From: a virus
DNA: 64,000 nucleotides
IMG/VR virus record: IMGVR_UViG_3300027730_001702
Coordinates: 1-64,000 of that record
Direction: 5' to 3' (one strand)
In this document: one piece after another, positions 21,422 through 29,642 of the stretch
Numbering within the stretch: the stretch's first letter is position 1
How the letters are laid out: the number at the start of each line of letters is the position of its first letter
Notes under the pieces: generated by a model
What the model saw: the letters and a program-made list of their open reading frames with translations, nothing else
Told to the model about the DNA's origin: nothing
Database searches by the model: none
Translations under genes and position numbers: made by a program

Positions 21422-23668
21422 ATGAATGTAAAAAAAAGAAATAATACTACTGAAAAATTTGACATAGAAAAAATTAACAAAGTTATTAATTGGGCTATAG
21501 ATGGTTATAGTGGGGTAAGTCTAACAGACGTAGAAATTAACGCTAAAATAAATATCACTGATGGCGTTCATACAAAAGAAATTCACGGTTTATTAATTGA
21601 AAGCGCAGCAAATTTAATCTCTATAGAAAAACCAAATTATCAATATGTTGCCGCTAGACTTCTTAATTATCAATTAAGAAAAGATGTGTGGAAAGGTAAG
21701 CATGCACCAAGGCTTTCTGAATTTATAAATAACGGTTTAAAAAATAAAATATATGATCCTATTATTCTAGAAAAATATACAGAGGATGAAATAAATAAAC
21801 TAGGAGAGATTATAGATCACGAAAGAGATTTTATATTTACATATGCTGGGGTAAAACAATTATGTGATAAGTATTTAATAAAAAACAGAACCACTCAACA
21901 GATTTATGAAACTCCACAATTTGCATATATATTAATTTCTGCCTATGCATTTATTAATTATCCAACTGAGACTAGGCTATCTTATGTTAGAAAATTTTAT
22001 GATGCTATTAGCAAGCACAAGATAAATTTACCAACTCCAATTATGGCAGGAGTAAGAACCTCCAGTAAAAATTATGCAAGTTGTTGTTTGATTGGAGTAG
22101 ACGATACAAGAGAAAGTATTACTGCTAGTGCTACAGCGGTTAGTATGGCTACAGCAAATAGATGTGGAATTGGAATTGATGTTAGTAAAATTAGAGCAAT
22201 TGGTGCGCCGATTAAAAATGGAGAAGTTGTTCATACTGGTTTAATTCCATTCTTAAAAATTTATGAAAGTAGCGTAAAAGCTTGGCAACAAAATGGACTA
22301 AGAGGTGGAAGTGCAACCTGTAATATCCAATGGTGGCATTACGAAATTGAAGATATCATAGTTTTGAAAAACAATGCTGGAACAGATGATAATCGTGTTC
22401 GTAAACTTGATTATACAGTTGGCATGAGTAAATTATTTTATGATAGGGTTTTAAAAGACGAAGATATCATGCTATTTAATACTGCCGAAGTACCAGAGCT
22501 TTATGAAGCTTGGGGAACAAAAGATTTTGACAAGATTTATAAAGAGTGTGAATCTAAAAAACTAAAAATTAAAAAGAAAATGTCTGCTAGAAAATTATTC
22601 TCTTTAATTGTAAAAGAAAGAGTTGAGACTGGAAGAATTTATATTCTAAATGTAGATCATGCTAATAATCATGGAGCATGGTCCGATAAGGTCACTATGA
22701 GCAATCTTTGCACAGAAGTTATTCATCCTACAATTCCGCTTAATGATTATCATGATAAAAATGCAGAAATTGGTATGTGTATTCTTTCAGCAGTTAATAT
22801 GTTAGAAGTAAAAAACTGGCAAGATTTAGAAAAAGTTTGTGATTTAATCGTAAGATTTCTTGAAGAAATTATAGATATTCAAGATTATTTTAACACTGCT
22901 GCTGAAAATTTTGCTAAAAAACGTAGAAGCCTTGGAGTTGGAATTACAAATCTTGCTGCTTTTCTTGCTAAAAATGAATTAAAATATAATTCAGATAAAT
23001 CTCTTTCAGTAATAGACGAATGGATGGAACATTTTCAATACTATCTTTTAAAAAGTAGTTGCCAGTTATCTAAAGAAAAAGGTAGATGTGAAAAGTTTGA
23101 AAATACTAAATACTCTAAAGGCATATTACCAATAGATACATATAAGGATAAAATAGATGAATTAGTGAAAAGAAAACTATCACTTGATTGGGAAAAATTA
23201 AGAAAAGATATTAAAGAGTTTGGATTAAGACATTCCACTTTATCTTCTTGTATGCCTTGTGAGAGTAGTTCGGTTATTCAATCTTCTACAAATGGTGTTG
23301 AGCCAATTCGTAGTCTGATTACTTATAAGACAAGTAAGATGGGTAAACTTCCAGTTATGGTTCCAGGAATTGGAAAATATGATCATAATTATGAATTAGC
23401 TTTTGATTTTAAAGATAATTTAGGCTTACTAAAAGTTAATGCTGTGATTCAAAAATATATTGATATGGCTATTTCTACTAATGTATACTATAATTATAGT
23501 CACTATGATAACCATATATTACCAGATAGCAAAGTTATGAAAGAAATAATGTATGCTTATAGCCTTGGATTAATTAGTTTATATTATAATAACACAGATG
23601 ATGGAGATAAAGAACAATCTATGATACAAAAAGAAGATGACTGTTCTAGCGGAGCTTGTAAGCTATAA
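21422..23668 (+). CDS. nrdA: Ribonucleotide reductase class Ia, large subunit
   Basis: The 748-residue protein has an N-terminal ATP-cone (VKKRNNTTEKFDIEKINKV), the active-site cysteine in ASCCLIGVDDTRES, SNLCTEVIHPT with its Asn-Cys-Glu triad, GMCILSAVNML, and the C-terminal redox pair CSSGACKL, all as in E. coli NrdA. It reduces ribonucleotides to deoxyribonucleotides with NrdB. A hairpin lies directly before the start. An FkbM methyltransferase gene separates it from nrdB. Confidence 0.95.
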   Translation: MNVKKRNNTTEKFDIEKINKVINWAIDGYSGVSLTDVEINAKINITDGVHTKEIHGLLIESAANLISIEKPNYQYVAARLLNYQLRKDVWKGKHAPRLSEFINNGLKNKIYDPIILEKYTEDEINKLGEIIDHERDFIFTYAGVKQLCDKYLIKNRTTQQIYETPQFAYILISAYAFINYPTETRLSYVRKFYDAISKHKINLPTPIMAGVRTSSKNYASCCLIGVDDTRESITASATAVSMATANRCGIGIDVSKIRAIGAPIKNGEVVHTGLIPFLKIYESSVKAWQQNGLRGGSATCNIQWWHYEIEDIIVLKNNAGTDDNRVRKLDYTVGMSKLFYDRVLKDEDIMLFNTAEVPELYEAWGTKDFDKIYKECESKKLKIKKKMSARKLFSLIVKERVETGRIYILNVDHANNHGAWSDKVTMSNLCTEVIHPTIPLNDYHDKNAEIGMCILSAVNMLEVKNWQDLEKVCDLIVRFLEEIIDIQDYFNTAAENFAKKRRSLGVGITNLAAFLAKNELKYNSDKSLSVIDEWMEHFQYYLLKSSCQLSKEKGRCEKFENTKYSKGILPIDTYKDKIDELVKRKLSLDWEKLRKDIKEFGLRHSTLSSCMPCESSSVIQSSTNGVEPIRSLITYKTSKMGKLPVMVPGIGKYDHNYELAFDFKDNLGLLKVNAVIQKYIDMAISTNVYYNYSHYDNHILPDSKVMKEIMYAYSLGLISLYYNNTDDGDKEQSMIQKEDDCSSGACKL

Positions 23669-23670
23669 AA

Positions 23671-23699
23671 TTGATTTTATTATTATTGTAAAGTATAAT
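23671..23699 (+). promoter_or_regulatory. Promoter between nrdA and the FkbM gene
   Basis: TTGATT (23671-23676), 17 bases, TATAAT (23694-23699), 6 bases to the ATG at 23706. It supports that ATG over upstream alternatives in the same frame. Confidence 0.75.
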
Positions 23700-23705
23700 T
23701 ATATA

Positions 23706-24338
23706 ATGAAGTATTACGCTCAAATTGGACAAGATAAACTTGTAGATTTTATGTTTAAAAATAAAGAAAATGGATTCTTTATAGACATTGGCGCGCAGGA
23801 TCCAGAAGATCTAAATAATACTTCTTTTTTTGAAAAATATAGAAATTGGAATGGAGTAGCAATTGAAAAAGCTTCTATGTGGAACGATAAATGGGCTAGT
23901 TCTTCTAGAAAAAAAACTTTATATATTAATAACGATGCAAGGTCTATAGATTATAAAAGCATATTAAGAGATAATAGTTTAGATGTCGTAGATTATATAT
24001 CTTTAGATTTAGAGCCGCCACAAGTTACTTTTGATGTATTAAAAAATATAATAACACAAAATATAAAATTTAAAGTTATGACTTTCGAGGTAGATGCTTA
24101 TAGATCTGAAGATATTAAAAATAGATCAAGAGATCTTCTTAGTTCTAATGGTTATGAATTAAAATATGAATTATATTTTACTGATAACACTCTTAAAAAT
24201 GCTCATGTAGATGATGTTTGGATTAATAAAGATTATATTAAAGACTTCAATTTTTTGAATATTAGTTGTAATAAACTAGAATTTAACTTTATTTTAAATG
24301 AATTTACAAATATAGATGAAAACAGTTTTAAACTTTAA
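23706..24338 (+). CDS. FkbM-like methyltransferase within the nrd region
   Basis: The 210-residue protein begins MKYYAQIGQDKLVDFMFKNK and has GFFIDIGAQDPE (motif I), WNGVAIEKA, VDYISLDLEPPQ and VMTFEVDAY, the order of FkbM-type methyltransferases in which the Asp/Glu of ISLDLEP is typical. The start is chosen from the promoter ending 6 bases upstream. It overlaps nrdB by 23 bases, so methylase and reductase subunit are co-expressed. FkbM enzymes usually methylate sugar hydroxyls; a link to ribonucleotide reduction is not evident. Confidence 0.75.
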   Translation: MKYYAQIGQDKLVDFMFKNKENGFFIDIGAQDPEDLNNTSFFEKYRNWNGVAIEKASMWNDKWASSSRKKTLYINNDARSIDYKSILRDNSLDVVDYISLDLEPPQVTFDVLKNIITQNIKFKVMTFEVDAYRSEDIKNRSRDLLSSNGYELKYELYFTDNTLKNAHVDDVWINKDYIKDFNFLNISCNKLEFNFILNEFTNIDENSFKL

Positions 24339-25380
24339 AAACATAGATACTACGAAGCAGCCATTGTTTCTTGGTGAAGATTTGAATCTTCAGAGATATG
24401 ATAGGTTTAAGTATCCGATATTTTTTGAATTATTTAAAAAGCAAAATGAAAATTTTTGGTGGCCACATGAAATAGCTTTAGGCAAAGATCGAAGTGATTA
24501 TAAAAATTTAACAGATACAGAAAGATTTGTGTTTGATAGTAATTTACGATTCCAAACTCTTGGAGACAGTATGTTATCTAGAAGTATACATTCCCTTAAA
24601 GATTATGTTTCTAATCCAGAACTAGAAATATGTATGAACACTTGGGCTCAATTCGAAGGCATTCATTCTTATTCCTATTCTTATCTTTTGAATAATGTTT
24701 ATCCCGACCCTACAAAATTTTTTGATAGTATCATGGAAGATAAGGAAATAACAAGTCGCGCTCAATTAATTAGGGACAATTTTGATAAAATTCTTGGTAG
24801 CGATGAAAAGAAAGATCCTAAACAAAAGATTTTTGATGCTATTCTTTCTATTAATGTAATGGAAGGGCTTGTGTTTTATGTTTCTTTTGCTTGTTCCTTT
24901 TATTTTGGATATAGAGGAAAGATGGAAGGTAACTCTAAGATTATTAAGTTTATTCAAAGGGATGAGGCTCTTCATTTTGCAGTGTCTCAAAACCTAATGA
25001 AAATATTAAGGGACGAAGATAAAGAAGGTTTTACATCCCTTGTAAAGAAAAATGAAGATAAGATATATGCTTTTTATGAACAAGCTGCAAAGAATGAAAG
25101 TGAATGGTCTCAGTATCTCTTTAGTAAAGGTAGTTTACTTGGATTAAATGCTGACGTTTTAGATGGCTACTCTAAGTGGCTTTGTGATAGCAGACTAAGA
25201 AGCTTGGGTTACAAGAAGATATTTAATCAAAAAGATAACCCTATTGCTGGGTGGCATGATAGCTATTTAGACAGTAGTAAAGTACAAGTTGCACCACAAG
25301 AAACAGAGATATCCAGTTATAAAGTCGGCGCAAGAAAAACTGACATCGAAGACAAGGATTTTTCTGATTTAAAACTGTAA
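24316..25380 (+). CDS. nrdB: Ribonucleotide reductase class Ia, small subunit
   Basis: The 354-residue protein retains the diiron and radical residues of NrdB: FQTLGDS (Asp), TWAQFEGIHSYSYSY (Glu, His, and the radical Tyr seven residues after Glu), NVMEGLVFYVSFA (Glu) and QRDEALHFAV (Glu, His). The tail ending DKDFSDLKL would dock NrdA. It overlaps the FkbM-like gene. Confidence 0.95.
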   Translation: MKTVLNFKNIDTTKQPLFLGEDLNLQRYDRFKYPIFFELFKKQNENFWWPHEIALGKDRSDYKNLTDTERFVFDSNLRFQTLGDSMLSRSIHSLKDYVSNPELEICMNTWAQFEGIHSYSYSYLLNNVYPDPTKFFDSIMEDKEITSRAQLIRDNFDKILGSDEKKDPKQKIFDAILSINVMEGLVFYVSFACSFYFGYRGKMEGNSKIIKFIQRDEALHFAVSQNLMKILRDEDKEGFTSLVKKNEDKIYAFYEQAAKNESEWSQYLFSKGSLLGLNADVLDGYSKWLCDSRLRSLGYKKIFNQKDNPIAGWHDSYLDSSKVQVAPQETEISSYKVGARKTDIEDKDFSDLKL

Positions 25381-25459
25381 TACATTTTAATTACTCAAGA
25401 AACAACGACACTACCCACTTTAATAGAATAATACCATACATTAATGTGTAATTATCTAT

Positions 25460-25789
25460 GTGAATTTAGATATTTCATTACTATTTAATTTAGTTTTAGG
25501 AGCACTTTCTTTCTTAGGAGGATGGCTATTTACTAGAGTATTCTCTCTTTTCGATAAACAAGAGAATCTCATGAAAGAAATCAATGATAAAACATTTAGT
25601 GATTTTATAACATTAAGAAGAGAATTAGAAGTCGAATCTAGAAAACATCAACAAGAATTAGCTGATCTAGCACTTAAGGTAAGCGTAACATACATGACTA
25701 AAGAATCTTTTGAAACATACTTTAATAGAATAGAAGACAAATTAGATCGAAATTTTGAAATAATACAAGAATATTTATCAAAAAAATAA
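25460..25789 (+). CDS. Membrane-anchored coiled-coil protein, 109 aa
   Basis: A GTG start at 25460 gives an N-terminal hydrophobic helix (LLFNLVLGALSFLGGWLF) followed by a long charged helix likely to form a coiled coil. ATGTGTAATTA lies upstream with its -10-like TAATTA ending 5 bases before the GTG, which supports the start. It could be a small structural or lysis-associated membrane protein; no family recognised. Confidence 0.6.
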   Translation: MNLDISLLFNLVLGALSFLGGWLFTRVFSLFDKQENLMKEINDKTFSDFITLRRELEVESRKHQQELADLALKVSVTYMTKESFETYFNRIEDKLDRNFEIIQEYLSKK

Positions 25790-25791
25790 CC

Positions 25792-25820
25792 TTTACTTTA
25801 CTTTAGGATATTGGTATAAT
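25792..25820 (+). promoter_or_regulatory. Promoter of the second purA
   Basis: TTTACT (25792-25797), 17 bases, TATAAT (25815-25820), 7 bases to the ATG at 25828. It argues for that ATG rather than the in-frame TTG one codon earlier. Confidence 0.75.
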
Positions 25821-25827
25821 TTGATTG

Positions 25828-26823
25828 ATGGTAAATCATGTAGATATTATATTTGGATTAGCTTGGGGCGATGAGGGCAAAGGCAAAATTAGCAATGCAA
25901 TTAGCAAAAATTATGATATAGTTTGCCGTTGGAATGGTGGTCCAAATGCTGGACATACAGTATACTTAGGAGACAAAAAATATAAAACACATCTTATTCC
26001 TTGTGGAATTTTTCAAAACAAACTTAGCGTTATTGGCCCAAATTGCGTTATTAATATTGATAAATTTTACGATGAAATAGATTATCTTAAAAAAGAAGGA
26101 TTTGACACATCGTTAATTAAAGTAGGTCCAAAAGCTCATGTTATAACAGAAAAACATATTCAATATGATCTTAAATTTTTAAAACCCAAACTTGGCACAA
26201 CTGGTCAAGGTATTGCTCCATGCTATGCAGACAAAGCTTTAAGAGTTGGTAAACTTGCGAAGGATTATCTAGATAAAGAATACCTTTGGGACGGAGAACT
26301 ATATGGCAATATTCTTTGTGAAGGTGCACAGAGCTTTTGGTTGGATTTAAATTATGGAGATTATCCGTATGTTACGAGTAGCGAAACGCTTCCATATTCT
26401 GCTTGTTCTTTGGGATTTAGTCCAAAGCTTATCAGAGATATTATTGGAGTAGCAAAAATTTACGATACCAAAAGTGGAGTAGATCCATTATTTCCAGAAA
26501 CTCTTTGGGAAGATAATGAATTAAATAGTTTGATAGAGCTAGGAAAAGAGTATGGCACGACCACTAACAGAAAAAGATTAGCTAATTGGTTAAATTTTTA
26601 TAAATTGCAAAAAGCAATTAAAATATCTGGCACAACCAAGCTTATTATAAATAAATGTGATATTTTAGATCAACTCAATATTTTTAAATTAAGATTTGAC
26701 AACTTAAGGGACGGACCTAATTTCATTAAATTCAATAATTTTGATAATATGAAAGAGTATATAAAAAACCAACTTAAAGATTATTGTGATGTAATTTTTT
26801 CTGGTAATAAAGAGTATATATAA
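25828..26823 (+). CDS. purA: Adenylosuccinate synthetase family protein, copy 2
   Basis: The 331-residue protein is closely similar along its whole length to the PurA at 14577, keeping GDEGKGK, NGGPNAGHTVY and GTTGQGIAPCYADKALR. It differs in the aspartate-binding loop, TTTNRKRLANWLN in place of TTTGRKRIANWLD, so substrate or kinetic properties may have diverged. The two copies lie on opposite strands about 10 kb apart, each near a SEC-C-like gene. Whether copy 2 makes adenylosuccinate from IMP or uses another purine is open. Confidence 0.88.
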   Translation: MVNHVDIIFGLAWGDEGKGKISNAISKNYDIVCRWNGGPNAGHTVYLGDKKYKTHLIPCGIFQNKLSVIGPNCVINIDKFYDEIDYLKKEGFDTSLIKVGPKAHVITEKHIQYDLKFLKPKLGTTGQGIAPCYADKALRVGKLAKDYLDKEYLWDGELYGNILCEGAQSFWLDLNYGDYPYVTSSETLPYSACSLGFSPKLIRDIIGVAKIYDTKSGVDPLFPETLWEDNELNSLIELGKEYGTTTNRKRLANWLNFYKLQKAIKISGTTKLIINKCDILDQLNIFKLRFDNLRDGPNFIKFNNFDNMKEYIKNQLKDYCDVIFSGNKEYI

Positions 26824-26828
26824 AATAA

Positions 26829-27098
26829 ATGAATTTTTTAAATTTTAAAAATTTAATTTTTTGGGGAGGTTTTGTAAGAGATTATCTAATTCGTGGAGAA
26901 TCATTTAATGATATAGACATAGACCCATCTCAGTGCGAAGTTAATCTAATAGATTATCTAGATAATAATTATTCTGAATTTAAAACTACTTGTAATTTTT
27001 TTCCTACATATATAATTAATAATTATAAGATTCAAATAGTGCATCTGAATGGGAAAGAAGGATTCAAGCCAATACATTCTCATAATTTGTTTCATTGA
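26829..27098 (+). pseudogene. Truncated nucleotidyltransferase-like gene
   Basis: The 89-residue ORF carries GGFVRDYLIRGESFNDIDIDPS, the GG-VRD...D-D motif of nucleotidyltransferases of the poly(A) polymerase/tRNA-NT fold; the intact relative at 48954-49409 has GSYVREWIGNGEPMDRGWNDVDV. Here the protein stops after LNGKEGFKPIHSHNLFH, where it runs into the antisense of a virion-like gene fragment. It looks like a gene cut short by a deletion and is probably inactive. Confidence 0.55.
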
Positions 27099-27332
27099 AA
27101 ATCCTAGAGGCCTTGGTGTTGTTGGTCCGACATTGTTTCCTTCAGCTATGCAAAATGGAAAACCTCCAATTTTATTATTTTCATCAACTATCAAACACCC
27201 CTCGTCATCGACTAGGCTTTTAAGATCGCAAGCGCAATCTTTTAATTCATCGTCGCTTCCAACATCTATCTCTTTAAGAATTTTCTTAAGATAGTCTGGA
27301 TAATTATCAGGTTCTGTTAGTGCACATGGCAT
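26958..27332 (-). pseudogene. Truncated copy of the MPCALTEP virion-like module
   Basis: The first ~85 residues (MPCALTEPDNYPDYLKKILKEIDVGSDDELKDCACDL..., to MKQIMRMYWLESFF) align with the N-terminal module of the genes at 49420 and 50272. After that the reading frame is simply the antisense of the neighbouring nucleotidyltransferase fragment (LNLIIINYICRKK...), so the native C-terminal domain is lost. AAGTGTAAATC upstream matches the promoter motif of the other copies. Confidence 0.65.
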
Positions 27333-27374
27333 ATATTAGAGATTTACACTTAATATAATATAATATAATATAAT

Positions 27375-27626
27375 ATGAACAAAGAGAACATAGATAAACT
27401 AACTTCAATTGAATATGCTAGAGCTACAGAATTTAGTCCAATTGTAAGAATATATCCAAAGATACCAAGAAATACAGTCTGCCCTTCTACTGGCAAAAAG
27501 TTCAAAAATTGTTGTGGTAAGTTAAATCAAGACTTTTGTGAAAAAGCCAAAGACTCCTTAAAAGAGCATCTTATGAAAATGGTAAATGAAAAAGAAAATC
27601 AAAATAAAGAAACCGAAACCAGCTAA
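27375..27626 (+). CDS. SEC-C-like zinc-binding small protein, copy 2
   Basis: The 83-residue protein has YARATEFSPIVRIYPKIPRN and the knuckle CPSTGKKFKNCCGK, paralogous to the protein at 15556. As there, the first Cys pair is reduced to one Cys. A TTTACA box and a run of five ATAAT repeats (27352-27374) supply several possible -10 boxes before the ATG. It overlaps the next small gene. Confidence 0.7.
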   Translation: MNKENIDKLTSIEYARATEFSPIVRIYPKIPRNTVCPSTGKKFKNCCGKLNQDFCEKAKDSLKEHLMKMVNEKENQNKETETS

Positions 27627-27765
27627 ATATTACGCTGTTTACAGTAAAAGCGATAACTTTCTTCACGGAGTTTTCCCTCCATCTAAAGAAGGATTACTTA
27701 AAGCTAAGGCTCATATATTAAAAATAGATCCATCAAATAAAAATTACAAAATTAAAAAATATTAA
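27586..27765 (+). CDS. Small KYYA-type protein, 59 aa, copy 2
   Basis: ATG at 27586, inside the end of the SEC-C-like gene in another frame, opens MKKKIKIKKPKPAKYYAVYS..., ending NYKIKKY. The segment KYYAVYSKSDNFLHGVFPPS parallels KYYAILNKKDKFLYGAFPAS in the ORF at 8835-8990, which supports a real gene. Very basic. It ends overlapping the convergent membrane-protein gene by 4 bases. Function unknown. Confidence 0.6.
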   Translation: MKKKIKIKKPKPAKYYAVYSKSDNFLHGVFPPSKEGLLKAKAHILKIDPSNKNYKIKKY

Positions 27766-28748
27766 TTATTAATACTTGGATCTGCTAAAGTGGGGTCGTG
27801 TTTAACTTTTGTTCCTCGTTTAAAGTTTTTATGTAGATTTTCGTATAGCACTTTGAAGGTATTTAATGACTTTTCTATAAGATCTTTAATCTTTCCTTCT
27901 GGTATTGGCACATCTTGATTTTCTATTTTTTTAATCATTGAATTATAGGCTATTACTAAACATACTGCTAGTGGATCAAAAACAATAACAATTAATATAA
28001 TAAATATTCTAACTGCATTTTCTATTTTTAATCCAAAAGCTTCTGCTACAAATTTAAATGTTCCAATTTCTCCTTTGCTATTATCACTTTCAAGTTTCAT
28101 TATTTCTTGGCTATTATCTAGACTTTGTTTTTCTAAATTTTGAAGATCAGAAGTTACTGTAGATATTTGAGAGAATAAATTATTAATGTTGCTTTGAGAT
28201 CCTTCGACTATTTTATTTTTGCTTTCTACTAATTTAATATCTGTTACTTTTTCAGTTTTAGCTGAACTAAAGAATCCTCCATCTATAGTTTTAGTTGTAG
28301 TAACATCTTGTTTGACAGCATTATCTAAAGATGTTTGATATGTCTTTTGTAATTCTATGAGATCTTTTAATTTATTTTTATTGAAATCTATTTGAGAGAG
28401 GTAGAAGTTTTGCTGAGATTTTAAGCTTTGAATTTTGTTTAAGTTTAAAGAGTACTGTGAAAAATTGCGTTGAAAAGCGTCAGAAAGAAAACCAAATATG
28501 CCTAAACTAGTAATACCCATCAATAGAATTATAGCACAAAGCATATAATTTTTAAGAATTTTGTTGATATCTTTCCAGTAACGATAAAGATAACTAGCTG
28601 TAACTAATTTAGCTATCTCTAAACTACCAGACATAATTGCTACGCTATAAAAGCTAGCAGCAAATAATAAAGCTATTCCTTTGACTGAAAAAAATGCAGC
28701 ACAAGAAGCTAATAGTAAAGCTGATAACCCAAGTATATATTTAAACAT
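27762..28748 (-). CDS. Multi-pass membrane protein with coiled-coil domain
   Basis: The 328-residue protein has two or three N-terminal hydrophobic helices (IALLFAASFYSVAIMSG, KNYMLCAIILLMGITSLGIF), a long Gln/Lys/Ser-rich central coiled coil of about 150 residues, then a C-terminal membrane segment (FVAEAFGLKIENAVRIF... with IILIVIVFDPLAVCLVI) and a charged tail. The FDPLAV element recurs in my memory of large-phage membrane proteins of unknown function. ATGTGTAATTT upstream may be its promoter. Confidence 0.6.
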   Translation of the reverse strand: MFKYILGLSALLLASCAAFFSVKGIALLFAASFYSVAIMSGSLEIAKLVTASYLYRYWKDINKILKNYMLCAIILLMGITSLGIFGFLSDAFQRNFSQYSLNLNKIQSLKSQQNFYLSQIDFNKNKLKDLIELQKTYQTSLDNAVKQDVTTTKTIDGGFFSSAKTEKVTDIKLVESKNKIVEGSQSNINNLFSQISTVTSDLQNLEKQSLDNSQEIMKLESDNSKGEIGTFKFVAEAFGLKIENAVRIFIILIVIVFDPLAVCLVIAYNSMIKKIENQDVPIPEGKIKDLIEKSLNTFKVLYENLHKNFKRGTKVKHDPTLADPSINN

Positions 28749-28760
28749 AATAATTAATCT

Positions 28761-28785
28761 AAATTACACATTTTAAATGTAATTA
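28761..28785. promoter_or_regulatory. Divergent promoter-like palindrome
   Basis: The short region between two divergent genes holds TGTGTAATT (minus, 28763-28771) and ATGTAATTA (plus, 28777-28785) arranged as a near-palindrome. Each motif faces its own gene; the plus one ends 5 bases before the GTG at 28791. Confidence 0.4.
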
Positions 28786-28790
28786 TATGA

Positions 28791-29306
28791 GTGATAGTAT
28801 CAGAAAGAGATATAGACTTTTTTGCTAAAAAACTAGGACTATCTTTAGAAAAAACTTTTTTATTGATTCAAGATCCAGATTGTTTACCAGAAATATTAAA
28901 TAAAATATCAGAAACAAATATAAATGGAATAGTAGATATAAGCTTTCCAGTATTTGCAGAAATAACAATTATTAAATATGCAAAAGATTTAAAATATTCT
29001 TTTGAAGAAAAAGAGTATGTTTCAGAGAGTATTGGTAATAAATTTTATGATTTAATAGAGTATCCAGTAACAGATAAATCATTCTTTGAACTCAAAAAAG
29101 ATGAAGATACAGCTAGATCATTATTAGTTTTCTTAGGATTCTTTTATAAAAGTTTAAATAAAAGAAGAAGAGCTTATCCTTCAGAGAAAATCTATTACAA
29201 TATAGCTAAAGATGGATTTAAAAATTCAGACAAAATACAAGTATCAGAACATCTACAAGATTGGATTAAAGTATTAAGAGTTATACATAATGAAGTCTGG
29301 TTTTAA
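28791..29306 (+). CDS. Hypothetical protein, 171 aa
   Basis: GTG at 28791 starts a soluble, mostly helical protein (VIVSERDIDFFAKKLGLSLEK...). No catalytic motif is visible; FFYKSLNKRRRAYPSEKIYYNIA is a basic patch. The GTG is supported by the upstream TGTAATTA element; an ATG 5 bases earlier is in another frame and closes after 13 codons. Function unknown. Confidence 0.65.
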   Translation: MIVSERDIDFFAKKLGLSLEKTFLLIQDPDCLPEILNKISETNINGIVDISFPVFAEITIIKYAKDLKYSFEEKEYVSESIGNKFYDLIEYPVTDKSFFELKKDEDTARSLLVFLGFFYKSLNKRRRAYPSEKIYYNIAKDGFKNSDKIQVSEHLQDWIKVLRVIHNEVWF

Positions 29307-29344
29307 TATATCTCTCTGAATTATTTAACTTTTCTTTAATATCC

Positions 29345-29637
29345 AAAAGGGCTTTACCTCTAGATAAGATATATCTGAGGTTAAGTATTATCAATCCAAC
29401 TTTTCTTTTAACTCCAATTTTTGCTTCGATCTCAGAAGCAAACGGGCCATCGCACTTATGGATCAGAGGTAGCTTCGATCACTACATTCTGCGATGCCTT
29501 TAGCTACATTCCCTTCTTTAGCCATATTATGTACAAATGAAGGTTTTAATAGTTGTCAGCCCTTATGACATTGCTATCTCAGGGATTGATAGTTGATTTT
29601 TTGACATCAACAAACTGTCCTATTTGGGAACTATGTT
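29345..29637 (-). ncRNA. Candidate structured noncoding RNA, family unknown
   Basis: A promoter (TTGACA-N17-TATTAT) at 29643-29671 fires leftward into about 300 bases without a convincing gene. The predicted RNA has a hairpin CTATC/GATAG with CCCT in its loop, then TGTCA/TGACA with AAGGGC in its loop (the loops can kiss, or the second can pair with AGCCCTT near 29347-29353), an interleaved pseudoknot GTAGCT/AGCTAC with CATCGCA/TGCGATG, a perfect 8-bp hairpin TTTGCTTC/GAAGCAAA, and a terminal hairpin ACCTCAGATA/TATCTAGAGGT. Two short frames exist (MAKEGNVAKGIAECSDRSYL and a downstream frame with LRYILSRGKALLDIKEKL), so a decayed gene remains possible. Confidence 0.5.
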
Positions 29638-29642
29638 GACTT

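Noticed and set aside
23637-23705. N-terminal extension of the FkbM-like protein from 23637
   Set aside because: It would overlap nrdA and contain the promoter; the family motif begins right after the ATG at 23706.
25824-25830. TTG at 25825 as the start of purA copy 2
   Set aside because: The promoter spacing and the ATG one codon later make the ATG the better start.
14577-26823. Evidence for a 2-aminoadenine (Z) genome
   Set aside because: Both PurA-like proteins keep the catalytic Asp in GDEGKGK and no DatZ or MazZ-like gene is in the window.
27352-27374. ATAAT tandem repeat as a microsatellite or phase-variable element
   Set aside because: It is short and in a promoter position; repeat-number variation cannot be judged from one sequence. 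Kept only as a note under the SEC-C-like gene.
29307-29560. Frameshifted protein gene on the minus strand (MAKEGNVAKG... joined to ...LRYILSRGKALL)
   Set aside because: A -1 shift would be required, there is no slippery site, and the long complementary stems and upstream promoter geometry fit an RNA better; not fully excluded.
29307-29640. RNase P RNA or purine riboswitch for the structured region
   Set aside because: The RNase P conserved regions (GAGGAAAGTCC and ACAGAA type) are absent, and the two kissing hairpins are separated by only 3 bases, unlike the purine riboswitch junction.
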